A stretch of 16,227 bases of DNA from an uncultured Sulfurovum sp. (GTDB lineage: Bacteria > Campylobacterota > Campylobacteria > Campylobacterales > Sulfurovaceae). The number at the start of each line of letters is the position of its first letter. Positions within the stretch are counted from its first letter, which is position 1. Shown here in pieces: positions 6,078 to 12,635 of this stretch. The notes beneath the pieces are model-generated. The model was not told the origin of the DNA and made no database searches. It saw only the letters and a list, made by a program, of their open reading frames with translations. The DNA lies in the NCBI GenBank assembly GCA_902727905.1, contig CACVAR010000326.1:1-16227 (forward strand), in the 5' to 3' direction. A program made the position numbers and the translations under genes.

Positions 6078-6833
6078 CTATCTATAGGCATTTTTTATAT
6101 CTCTTTCAATTTTATCTGGTATATCAGATATTTTCATAAACTGATTCTTCCTTAACTGAGGTAATGAAAGTGCTAAATAAAACTTAGGATGCATCATCTT
6201 CACTTCATTTGTAAAAACCAATGCTTCATACGGTAAAATCTGACTATTTTTTGTTTGGTTTAACCTTTTTAAAAATCCATTTGTTCCAGTACTCAACTTA
6301 TGTCCAACAAGTAAACTACCGTTTGGTAAAGGAAGCGTATATAAAATATTTCGATTCCCTACTACTTTTGTATAGATATTTTCTAATTTAGAAACACTTA
6401 TAGGTTCATCAAAATAAGGCATTCCTGGCATAAAACGATAATGATAAAGTGCAGATGCGTCTAAGTGTTCAGAAGATTTTTTTAAACTTCCAAATGCTTG
6501 GGTTAAAGAACTTACTGTGACTGTCAACTGACCTTTTTTATAATCATCTAAATAAGCCATAGCAAAATATACTGGGTTCTGAATACGAATTTCTGCAGCA
6601 CCCACATAAACTTGAAGTGTTGCTAAATAAGTGTTTGTCCTTTGTAGTTCTTTATTTGTAATGGTTATAACATTGTTATTTATGCCTAATATACTAAAAC
6701 CATTCTCTTTTAGTTTATATTTCACATTAGAAATTGATGTACTGGGAGTAATTAAATAAGCTGATATCCTTGCTCCCATAGCAGAAATACTAAGCAACGC
6801 TAAAATAGCTATTGTTGAGATGACTCTTTTCAT
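6078..6833 (-). CDS. Exported protein of unknown function
   Basis: The 251-residue product starts with a clear Sec signal peptide: MKR, a hydrophobic run to about residue 17, and a likely cleavage near Ala-Met-Gly-Ala at 18-21. It has no lipobox. The mature part is mixed alpha/beta with no further membrane span, so it should be periplasmic. Middle segments such as YVGAAEIRIQNPVYFAMAYL and the tract MPGMPYFDEP are distantly reminiscent of DUF302-like domains, but I cannot assign it. Upstream is AAGGA (11 bases before the ATG, rather far) and a TATACT at 6871-6866 as a possible -10. The gene lies tail to tail with lpxL with no spacer and is not in an evident operon. Confidence 0.75.
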   Translation of the reverse strand: MKRVISTIAILALLSISAMGARISAYLITPSTSISNVKYKLKENGFSILGINNNVITITNKELQRTNTYLATLQVYVGAAEIRIQNPVYFAMAYLDDYKKGQLTVTVSSLTQAFGSLKKSSEHLDASALYHYRFMPGMPYFDEPISVSKLENIYTKVVGNRNILYTLPLPNGSLLVGHKLSTGTNGFLKRLNQTKNSQILPYEALVFTNEVKMMHPKFYLALSLPQLRKNQFMKISDIPDKIERDIKNAYR

Positions 6834-6883
6834 GGGTTACAAAATCCTTTTTTCATACTTTTGACAGTATAACCTCTATTTAT

Positions 6884-6903
6884 AAATATTTATTTAAATA
6901 TTT
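6884..6903. repeat. Perfect AT-only palindrome
   Basis: AAATATTTA (6884-6892) and TAAATATTT (6895-6903) are perfect inverted 9-base arms around TT. The dyad sits where the -35 region of the leftward exported-protein gene would lie (-10 candidate TATACT at 6871-6866). In an AT-rich gap such a palindrome can arise by chance. It may be an operator or just curved DNA. Confidence 0.4.
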
Positions 6904-7014
6904 TTCAAAAACTGCTTCATTTCTAAATTAATAACCATTTTTTCCTATAAATGTTAAAGTTAAGTGCTAACAAATTAAATTTTTCATTAACTTTATTTCT
7001 CTCTCATCTTTTTA

Positions 7015-7033
7015 CATTATAATACTCATTAGT
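7015..7033 (+). promoter_or_regulatory. Fur-box-like site over the exbB -10
   Basis: CATTATAATACTCATTAGT matches the classical 19-bp Fur consensus GATAATGATAATCATTATC at 13 of 19 positions by hand count. It covers the TATAAT at 7018-7023 and the predicted start site. TonB-ExbB-ExbD operons are commonly iron-repressed by Fur, which supports the reading. Fur binding is inferred. Confidence 0.45.
7018..7023 (+). promoter_or_regulatory. -10 box of exbB-exbD-tonB
   Basis: This is a perfect TATAAT 30 bases before the exbB ATG, with a weak -35. The predicted start is near 7030. The leader holds GAGGG at 7043-7047 as ribosome site. Confidence 0.55.
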
Positions 7034-7045
7034 AAAAATAATGAG
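7025..7045. repeat. Inverted repeat at the exbB transcription start
   Basis: CTCATTA (7025-7031) and TAATGAG (7039-7045) are perfect 7-base inverted arms with a 7-base spacer. The left arm lies around the predicted start site and would be mostly untranscribed, so a DNA operator is more likely than an RNA hairpin. The right arm touches the ribosome site. Confidence 0.45.
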
Positions 7046-7053
7046 GGAAAAAA

Positions 7054-7488
7054 ATGGATATCAAACTACTAAGTGAAATAGTGGACTACGGAGTATTGGG
7101 ACTTCTTGCATTTATGAGTTTTTTAACGCTATTCTTTTGGATTGAGCGACTTCTCTTTTATAGAAAAGTAAATGTAAAACAATACAAAAGTATGGAAGCA
7201 CTCGAAATTGACGTAACCAACAATCTTTCTATTATTTCTAGCTTTGGTGCCAATGCTCCTTACATAGGACTACTAGGAACCGTTCTTGGAATTATCATTA
7301 CTTTTTATACTATGGGACAAACAACACAACTTGATGTTCAACATATTATGACCTCGCTTGCACTTGCGCTCAAAGCCACAGCCATGGGTCTAATTGTTGC
7401 TATTCCTGCAATTTTCTTCTATAACCATTTAAATAGAAAGGTTGAAGTACTTATCAATAAGTGGATTATTCACCAAAAGGAGAACTAA
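7054..7488 (+). CDS. exbB: TonB-system energizer ExbB (MotA/TolQ/ExbB channel)
   Basis: ExbB forms, with ExbD, the inner-membrane proton channel that powers TonB. The 144-residue protein is the short form common in Campylobacterota. It has three membrane segments (about residues 12-32, 68-87 and 107-125). The family core is present: GANAPYIGLLGTVLGII (65-81) and SLALALKATAMGLIVAIPAI (101-120). GAGGG precedes the ATG by six bases. The stop TAA shares one base with the exbD ATG (TAATG), indicating coupled translation. A TolQ role is the alternative, but the tonB gene in the same operon favours ExbB. Confidence 0.92.
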   Translation: MDIKLLSEIVDYGVLGLLAFMSFLTLFFWIERLLFYRKVNVKQYKSMEALEIDVTNNLSIISSFGANAPYIGLLGTVLGIIITFYTMGQTTQLDVQHIMTSLALALKATAMGLIVAIPAIFFYNHLNRKVEVLINKWIIHQKEN

Positions 7489-7868
7489 TGCGACGTTCTG
7501 CAAAGTTTGACAACATTAATGTCGTTCCTTTTATTGACATTATGTTGGTTCTTTTGGTCATTGTTTTAACCACTGCCTCTTTCATACAAACAGGTCTCAT
7601 TAAACTTGATTTACCTACCGGATCAAGTAAAATAAAAGAAGAACCAAAAAAAGAACTAAAAATTTCTATCAAAGAAAATGGTGACATCTTCTTTGACAAA
7701 GAGCAAGTAACTAAGGAAGAAGTGGAAAAACGTCTTTTAACGCATGATAAAAAGAACCCTATTCATCTCTACTCAGATAAGAATGCTAAGTTTGACAATT
7801 TTGTCTTTATTTTAGATATTTTGAAAGAAAATGAATATGAAAATTTAGGAATTATCACTAAAAAATGA
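7488..7868 (+). CDS. exbD: TonB-system transporter ExbD
   Basis: ExbD is the single-span partner of ExbB. The start is the ATG at 7488, behind a strong AAGGAG (7477-7482), giving 126 residues; the frame also reads upstream from a GTG at 7461, which has no comparable site. A short cytoplasmic N-terminus (FDNINVVPF) leads into the membrane span at about 12-33, which contains Asp17 in PFIDIML, the protonatable aspartate of the family. The periplasmic domain ends with IHLYSDKNAKFDNFVFILD and a short lysine tail. It overlaps exbB by one base and tonB by four (ATGA). Confidence 0.93.
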   Translation: MRRSAKFDNINVVPFIDIMLVLLVIVLTTASFIQTGLIKLDLPTGSSKIKEEPKKELKISIKENGDIFFDKEQVTKEEVEKRLLTHDKKNPIHLYSDKNAKFDNFVFILDILKENEYENLGIITKK

Positions 7869-8695
7869 TTCAATCACGCCACTTCATCTCTTTTATATTA
7901 AGTACTTCCATTTTTTTAGTACTTTATTTAACAATAACTTCTTTAATGAAGGTAGAGAAAATATTACGACCAGCACCTTCAAAAGTCATTAAAGTAGCTA
8001 TTATAACGCCTCCTGAAAAAGTAGTTAAACCAGTTGTAAAACCTACAGCAGTACCTGTAGTTCCACCTGTTATTCCCCCACCTCTAGTGAAAAAAGTAGA
8101 GCAAAAAAAACCTACACCCATAGTAAAGCCTAAAAAAATTGTCAAGAAAAAAATTATAAAAAAGAAAATCGTTAAAAAGAAAATCGTTAAAAAGAAAGTT
8201 GTTAAAAAAGTAAAAGCTAAAAAAATTGTCAAAAAAAAGAAAGTTATAAAAAAGAAAGTTATCGCAAAAAAGATTATTAAAAAGCCTATCAGAAAAGAAC
8301 CTATAGTAGAGTACACTCCACCACCAGCACCTCCTGTGTACGTAGCTCCCAAACCTATTCCTAAGCCTAAAGCTACACCAGCACCTACACAAATAGCTCA
8401 AAATAACCATCATAAAAAAGCTTTTTTACGTAACGTTCGTTCTAAAATTATTGCAAATAAAAAATATCCTAAAATAGCTAAAAGAAGACATATAGAAGGC
8501 TCTGTAAAAGTACGTTTCGACATTACAAAATATGGACAAGTACGTAACATCCGTTTTATTAATGGAAAGTCTGTTTTTCATAAAAGTATACGAAAAACAT
8601 TAGAAAGAACATTCCCTATGGGAATTCCAAATGAAGTAAAAAGTCAACTACCCATTACAAATGTCTCTGTAGTACTTCATTTTAACATTCGTTAA
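7865..8695 (+). CDS. tonB: TonB energy-transducing protein with lysine-rich linker
   Basis: TonB spans the periplasm and passes energy from ExbB-ExbD to outer-membrane receptors. The 276-residue protein has one N-terminal membrane anchor (about 8-28), proline/valine-rich segments at 46-75, a lysine/isoleucine/valine tract at 90-140 built on a five-residue IVKKK-like period, a second proline-rich stretch at 150-175, and the C-terminal TonB domain from about 185 (YPKIAKRRHIEGSVKVRFDI, GQVRNIRFINGKS). TonB linkers usually alternate Lys-Pro and Glu-Pro; an unbroken 50-residue basic tract without proline is unusual. ATGA overlaps the end of exbD. The 3' end overlaps the alkC stop by four bases on the other strand. 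Confidence 0.9.
   Translation: MIQSRHFISFILSTSIFLVLYLTITSLMKVEKILRPAPSKVIKVAIITPPEKVVKPVVKPTAVPVVPPVIPPPLVKKVEQKKPTPIVKPKKIVKKKIIKKKIVKKKIVKKKVVKKVKAKKIVKKKKVIKKKVIAKKIIKKPIRKEPIVEYTPPPAPPVYVAPKPIPKPKATPAPTQIAQNNHHKKAFLRNVRSKIIANKKYPKIAKRRHIEGSVKVRFDITKYGQVRNIRFINGKSVFHKSIRKTLERTFPMGIPNEVKSQLPITNVSVVLHFNIR
8159..8203 (+). repeat. 15-bp tandem repeat inside tonB
   Basis: Three head-to-tail 15-base units are visible. Copies 1 and 2 (8159-8173, 8174-8188) are identical, AAAAAGAAAATCGTT. Copy 3 (8189-8203) differs at two bases. Each unit encodes five residues in frame, so copy-number slippage would lengthen or shorten the TonB linker without a frameshift. Degenerate units extend on both sides. 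Confidence 0.75.
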
Positions 8696-9819
8696 ACATT
8701 CAAATGAAATACAAACTCTTCATAGAGCTTACCATTAATTTGTAAAACTAACTTATGTTCACCCCCATAAAGTTTACGTGTACTCATATTCGCTTTAAAA
8801 GGATGTTTCTTACCTATACTAACACGCTCTCCTACTTTAACATTTAATTTTTTAATCTTATGCACTTTAGGATTTAATTTTCCAGCTTTTGTTTGAAAAT
8901 AAAGTACATAGTCAACCATTAAAGCTTCTTCTTTCTTTGCCTTAATGTCAAAAGAGAACTCTAACGCTTTACCAACATATACTTCCAGATTGTCAATACT
9001 AAAATTCTCTACTTCAATGCTTGGATTTGCTGAATAGCCTAACAGCTCTAATGCTTCTGAATTTCCATCTTTAACCAAAGTTCTTAGTGAATGAGAAAGT
9101 ATAAACTGCATCTCTTTTTCATCTTGTTGCTTACTTTCTTTCCATCGTTTAAGTGTGTCAATGACTAAAGAAGCATCTATTTTGGCTATATCATTAAGAT
9201 GATTAGCTACTGAACGTGTAACATAACGTGTTTTATCCGTAAACAAATTATCTAGTAAGCTTATGGGTTGACTATACTCGGTATCTAACTTCTTAGCCCA
9301 AGGGAGTTTTGGACGAGAACCTTCAGAGGCTAAACGTCGTTCATGATAATTTTTAGATAAAGAACAAGCCTTTAACATTTTAAAAGTCTCTTCAGGAAAA
9401 TAGTTTATAAAGTCACGTATAGCATACTCCACAGAAAATCGTTTTGTTATCTCTCGTAAAGCTTGAAGTGAAAAATCTAAATACTCTTCTCTACACCCAA
9501 AAGTAACCACAAAGTCACTGTATGGAGCATAAATAAACTCTCCAAAATCATCATCCATTTTATCAGGATCAAGCTCTGAAGGAAGTGCTTTAAGTAAAAT
9601 ATCTGTGGCTACTATATAATCATTAGGTAGATACTTCCTAAACATATCACGTATATGTGCTATTCTCTCTTTTAACTCAAGTTCATCAAATTTGATAACA
9701 ACTTCCTGTTCAAACTTTTCTTGTTCAAAAAGAGCATAAGCTTTTTTAATTTCAAAAGCTATTTGATTTACTTTTGTAGGATTAAAAAGTTCATCTTTTA
9801 AGGAAAATTTTTCTGCCAT
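8692..9819 (-). CDS. alkC: DNA alkylation repair glycosylase, AlkC type
   Basis: This 375-residue protein matches the AlkC/AlkD HEAT-repeat glycosylases, which excise N3- and N7-alkylated bases without flipping them out. The helical repeat part spans about 1-265, with the AlkC-type stretch RRLASEGSRPKLPWAKK at 161-177 and RYVTRSVANHLNDIAK at 199-213. The last 100 residues (about 272-375) are beta-rich (FSFDIKAKK, VLYFQTKAG, GGEHKLVLQINGK) and fit the C-terminal Ig-like DNA-binding domain known from Pseudomonas AlkC. It is cytoplasmic with no signal. Its stop overlaps the tonB stop in TTAA. The ribosome site is poor (GTGGG) and no clear promoter was seen in the 155 bases upstream. The family is solid; substrate preference is inferred. 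Confidence 0.85.
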   Translation of the reverse strand: MAEKFSLKDELFNPTKVNQIAFEIKKAYALFEQEKFEQEVVIKFDELELKERIAHIRDMFRKYLPNDYIVATDILLKALPSELDPDKMDDDFGEFIYAPYSDFVVTFGCREEYLDFSLQALREITKRFSVEYAIRDFINYFPEETFKMLKACSLSKNYHERRLASEGSRPKLPWAKKLDTEYSQPISLLDNLFTDKTRYVTRSVANHLNDIAKIDASLVIDTLKRWKESKQQDEKEMQFILSHSLRTLVKDGNSEALELLGYSANPSIEVENFSIDNLEVYVGKALEFSFDIKAKKEEALMVDYVLYFQTKAGKLNPKVHKIKKLNVKVGERVSIGKKHPFKANMSTRKLYGGEHKLVLQINGKLYEEFVFHLNV

Positions 9820-9916
9820 AAAAACCCACTTTATATTGACTATCTTTTTTTCTTTATTTTACAGAAGTATTGAAAAAAAGTCTTGAAATATTACAAAATG
9901 TCATATTTATTATGAT

Positions 9917-9960
9917 AAAAAAGAGGAAAGCCTAACTCTTACTATTAAGTAAAAGCTAGG
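9917..9960 (-). terminator. Rho-independent terminator after the BON-HhH operon
   Basis: On the minus strand the bases from 9960 to 9931 form a 13-pair hairpin (CCTA at 9960-9957 with TAGG at 9934-9931, two G-U pairs) around a TAAT loop. A pyrimidine tract rich in T follows to 9917. It begins 14 bases after the stop of the HhH gene and separates it from alkC. On the plus strand no T-run follows. Confidence 0.8.
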
Positions 9961-9974
9961 ATAGGGAGGAGAAA

Positions 9975-10706
9975 TTATTTATTTTTTAAAAGTTCTTTGG
10001 CTTGGTTAACCCACTCTTCTTTCGTAACTCTTTTTGGGAATGCCATCTGTGTACCAATCCATACTTCTTGCTCTGTATCCCAAGATGCAATCTGCTCAAA
10101 ACTATAAACACCTAACGCATTTAATTTCTTTTCAAGTACTGGTCCAATTCCTTTAATAGTAGAAAGTTTATCTTGTCCTACTTCTGGTGCTTTAGTGAGA
10201 AGTACAGGCTTATTTGGCTCATCGATGGTCTCATTTACTTTAGCTGGAGTAGGAACTTGAACTTCTTTATCTACTGGAGCAACTGCTTCTTTTACAACAT
10301 CCACCCTAGTCTCTTTCTCTACAACTTCTGTTTTAGATTCCTCTACTTTAGACTCTTCTTCTTTAACTTCCACTGTTTTTTCAGCTTCAACTTTTGTCTC
10401 TTCTGCCACAACTTCAGTAATGGTTTCAGTTGCTACTTTTTCAACACTTGCTTCAGTCTTCTTAACATCTTCTTGCTCTTCTTTAACTACTTTTTTAGTT
10501 GTTGTAAGTAAAGAAGCTTTTTCATCATTTTTACTACTAACTACACGCTCTTCAGTTGATGTTGAAGTTTCTTCTTTTGTTTTACTAGATGTAAACTTAG
10601 GAAAATATTTATCTAAAACACCATCTCTTACTGCCCAACCAAATACAAATCCAATTAAACCTGCTCCTACTAAATATAATACTATTTCTCCAAATAAATA
10701 ACCCAT
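9975..10706 (-). CDS. Membrane-anchored helix-hairpin-helix protein
   Basis: The 243-residue product has an N-terminal membrane span (about 5-25), then a low-complexity linker of about 140 residues rich in Glu, Lys, Val and Thr, and a C-terminal helix-hairpin-helix module (about 178-243). That module contains DKLSTIKGIGPVLEKKLNALGV, key element GIGPVLEKKL at 186-195, and FEQIASWD with a final EEWVNQAKELL. The same module occurs at the C-terminus of several bacterial proteins of poorly known function. The positive residues just after the span (Arg27, Lys33) suggest the C-terminus is cytoplasmic, so the module could contact DNA or a protein there. AAGGAG lies eight bases before the ATG, which shares one base with the stop of the upstream BON gene. 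The specific function is unknown. Confidence 0.75.
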   Translation of the reverse strand: MGYLFGEIVLYLVGAGLIGFVFGWAVRDGVLDKYFPKFTSSKTKEETSTSTEERVVSSKNDEKASLLTTTKKVVKEEQEDVKKTEASVEKVATETITEVVAEETKVEAEKTVEVKEEESKVEESKTEVVEKETRVDVVKEAVAPVDKEVQVPTPAKVNETIDEPNKPVLLTKAPEVGQDKLSTIKGIGPVLEKKLNALGVYSFEQIASWDTEQEVWIGTQMAFPKRVTKEEWVNQAKELLKNK

Positions 10707-11452
10707 TACTTAACTCCTTGAATTTCTATGTTTTGCTTTTCACTTACTATTGCTTTTTCAGCCTCTACAGCTACTGGTACTGTTATCACGTTTATTGGTC
10801 TTGTTACCTCTGTTACTTCTGATACTTTTTGAGTAGCAGATGGGACAACTGGTATAACTGGAAGCTTTACATCCATCTTACTTGATAGCACTTCAGGCAT
10901 GCTGCTAACTTCAGGTATGCTAACTTTAGCCATTCCTGTGGTACTTTCACTTGATGATACAGACTCCTGAACTTCTTGCTTCTCAACTTTTTTGTTTGCT
11001 ACCTTTTCAATAACAACTTCTTTAGTTAAATTCTTTTTAGTTTCACTAGATTTCATTTCATCTGCTTTAATAGGTGCTGTAGGCTTCATAACTTCTTTTA
11101 CAACAGGGATAGTAGCTTGCACTACTGGTACTTTAGGAGCAGTATCAACGGGTATTGCTACAGTAAGTTGATTATTGACATCAGCAATACCCTCTAAGCC
11201 TTCTACTAAGGAAACAACTTTTGCTTTATCTTTTTCAAAATTAACCTCACCTCTCAAAATCATTGTTCTGGTTAACCCCAAACCTTCACCTTCTAACTCA
11301 GAATTAATTCCCACAATACCTTCATCAGCTAGTTTTGTTTTAGTTTTTGAGAGTAAGTCATCTTTAATTTTACCAGAGAGCTCTGAAAAACTAAGATACG
11401 CCAACACTAAGATGAGTAGCAACCCAACCAGTATTTGTAATACTTTATTCAT
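10706..11452 (-). CDS. BON-domain membrane protein
   Basis: The 248-residue product has a short N-terminus with Lys3, a membrane span (about 5-22), and a BON-like domain (about 33-100) with the expected pattern: LRGEVNFEKDKAKVVSLVEGLEGIADVNNQ at about 66-95, key points the Gly-Glu-Val strand and the VEGLEGIADV helix. The remaining 150 residues are low-complexity Val/Pro/Lys/Glu/Ser sequence without a recognisable domain. Orientation by charge puts the bulk in the periplasm, where BON domains are thought to bind phospholipid or envelope partners. AAGGA precedes the ATG. It overlaps the HhH gene in TAATG, so the two form an operon. The role is unknown. Confidence 0.72.
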   Translation of the reverse strand: MNKVLQILVGLLLILVLAYLSFSELSGKIKDDLLSKTKTKLADEGIVGINSELEGEGLGLTRTMILRGEVNFEKDKAKVVSLVEGLEGIADVNNQLTVAIPVDTAPKVPVVQATIPVVKEVMKPTAPIKADEMKSSETKKNLTKEVVIEKVANKKVEKQEVQESVSSSESTTGMAKVSIPEVSSMPEVLSSKMDVKLPVIPVVPSATQKVSEVTEVTRPINVITVPVAVEAEKAIVSEKQNIEIQGVK

Positions 11453-11610
11453 TAAAATCCTTCTTATTTAAAGTTTCACTTTTCAACTTCAAATTGATAA
11501 GAAAATTTTATATTTCATTAGCTTAATTCATACTTAATATAATAAAAAGTTATTATTAAAGTAACTAAAAATTATAATATTAATAAATATCAATTTATAA
11601 AAAAATTACA

Positions 11611-12462
11611 TTAAGCTAACTTATTTTGCATAAATATTAAAGAGCCTAAGGCTTCTCCCACATCATGTGCCACTACATCACATTTAACTTTAAATAGATG
11701 AAAGATTCTTTTGTCTTTCACTGCTTCTAAACATTCATAATTGCCCATACCTTTAGCAATAACTAAATCCATACTCCTATAAAGTTTCATAAAATCTTCA
11801 CTTGCATAATCATAGTCTAAGCCTGGTGTGGGAACACCTGAATCTACAACCGTTGCCACTTCATCTATGCCCAGTTCATTAGCTTCTAAAAGTGTTACAT
11901 CATTAATAATGGGGCGACCTCGTACAGCATAGTATAAACTTATATTAGGATATCTCTCAGTAATAGCTTCTAAAAGCAATTTATCGAACACATGTTCACC
12001 AACATTATCACCAATAATCATAAAACTTTTTACTTCTTCAAGTTTTTTCAAAAACTCCTCACTATGATCAATAGCAAAAGAGGTTTCAAATACCTTTTCA
12101 AACTCTGTATTTAAATCAAAATGATTAGGCGTAGCAAAGTCGATAACATTACCTGCCACAGCAGCTTTAATAGCATCTAAAACAGAATGTACTTTACTTT
12201 CTACTGAAGGTAAAAGTTTTAACGCTTCTACTGTTGAAAGTTCTTTAAGCGTTTTATACACATCATTACCATCACTAAAAGATGCCAATTTAGGATACAA
12301 ATCGGCAGCAGCTACAGGAGGTGAAACTTCTCCATAATTGGCAATGGATTCAGAAGCTACTTGCATCATATTTTTAGCAGTTTTTTCATCAAAATTAAGA
12401 TTTTTAGCAACACGGAGAGATTGGTTAAGGAGACAAGAGAGACAGTCAGATTTTAAATTCAT
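11611..12462 (-). CDS. DUF89/ARMT1-like metal-dependent phosphatase family protein
   Basis: The 283-residue protein carries the DUF89 signature set: an N-terminal Cys7-x2-Cys10 (typical of the prokaryotic subfamily), GDNVGEHVFDKLLLE at 151-165 with Asp152 and Asn153, RGRPIINDVT at 181-190, VVDSGVPTPGLD at 205-216, and DLVIAKGMGNYECL at 232-245. Members bind a divalent metal and act as damage-control phosphatases on sugar phosphates or related metabolites; the substrate of this subfamily is not known to me. It is cytoplasmic. The ribosome site is weak and the gene stands alone, divergent from the polysaccharide gene and 158 bases from the BON operon. No terminator hairpin was recognised after its stop, only a T-rich stretch. 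Confidence 0.8.
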   Translation of the reverse strand: MNLKSDCLSCLLNQSLRVAKNLNFDEKTAKNMMQVASESIANYGEVSPPVAAADLYPKLASFSDGNDVYKTLKELSTVEALKLLPSVESKVHSVLDAIKAAVAGNVIDFATPNHFDLNTEFEKVFETSFAIDHSEEFLKKLEEVKSFMIIGDNVGEHVFDKLLLEAITERYPNISLYYAVRGRPIINDVTLLEANELGIDEVATVVDSGVPTPGLDYDYASEDFMKLYRSMDLVIAKGMGNYECLEAVKDKRIFHLFKVKCDVVAHDVGEALGSLIFMQNKLA

Positions 12463-12541
12463 ATGATTTCTTTTTTAGTTTATTATAACAAATAATAGCC
12501 CTTTTTATAAGTAATAACTTCAGCTAAAACTAAGCCAAATC

Positions 12542-12577
12542 TTAGCAAAAATAATATACTATATTATTATAAGCTAA
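12542..12577. repeat. Two-tier dyad upstream of the polysaccharide gene
   Basis: TTAGC (12542-12546) and GCTAA (12573-12577) flank inner perfect arms AATAATAT (12550-12557) and ATATTATT (12561-12568) around ACT. A second GCTAA at 12523-12527 and CTAAG at 12530-12534 could pair with the same left arm instead. It lies in the 173-base divergent gap between the DUF89 gene and the wzc-like gene. It may be an operator or a leader with alternative hairpins; AT-richness makes chance possible. Confidence 0.4.
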
Positions 12578-12635
12578 AAATAAGTTTAAAATTGTTAATA
12601 TTTATTTCTTAAAATTAAAATGGTACTCATATATT

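Noticed and set aside
6861..6886. TTGACA and TATAAA on the plus strand as a promoter for a small RNA in the 6834-7053 gap
   Set aside because: The spacing is 14 bases, too short for a good promoter, and no terminator or conserved structure follows before exbB.
7461..7487. Upstream GTG start for exbD giving nine extra residues
   Set aside because: It lies inside exbB without a ribosome site; AAGGAG fits the ATG at 7488, and the conserved ExbD N-terminus begins there.
7924..8413. Long open frames on the minus strand inside tonB, rich in Phe, Leu and Ile
   Set aside because: They are the complement of the lysine-rich tonB repeat; tonB has domains, overlaps and context, and these frames have none.
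8676..8708. Dyad at the tonB/alkC junction as a bidirectional terminator
   Set aside because: The inner stem is only five pairs, the outer arms leave a seven-base bulge, and neither side has a T-run.
9820..9839. TATAAA on the minus strand just before alkC as its -10 box
   Set aside because: It ends ten bases from the ATG, which would leave almost no leader; no better promoter could be picked with confidence.
10173..10701. Plus-strand open frames across the HhH gene
   Set aside because: They mirror the Glu/Lys-rich linker, have no ribosome sites, and oppose a well-supported operon with its own terminator.
11453..11610. Promoter for the BON-HhH operon, or terminator of the DUF89 gene
   Set aside because: The 158-base gap is extremely AT-rich with several TATAAT-like words but no supporting -35 or hairpin, so no single site could be chosen.
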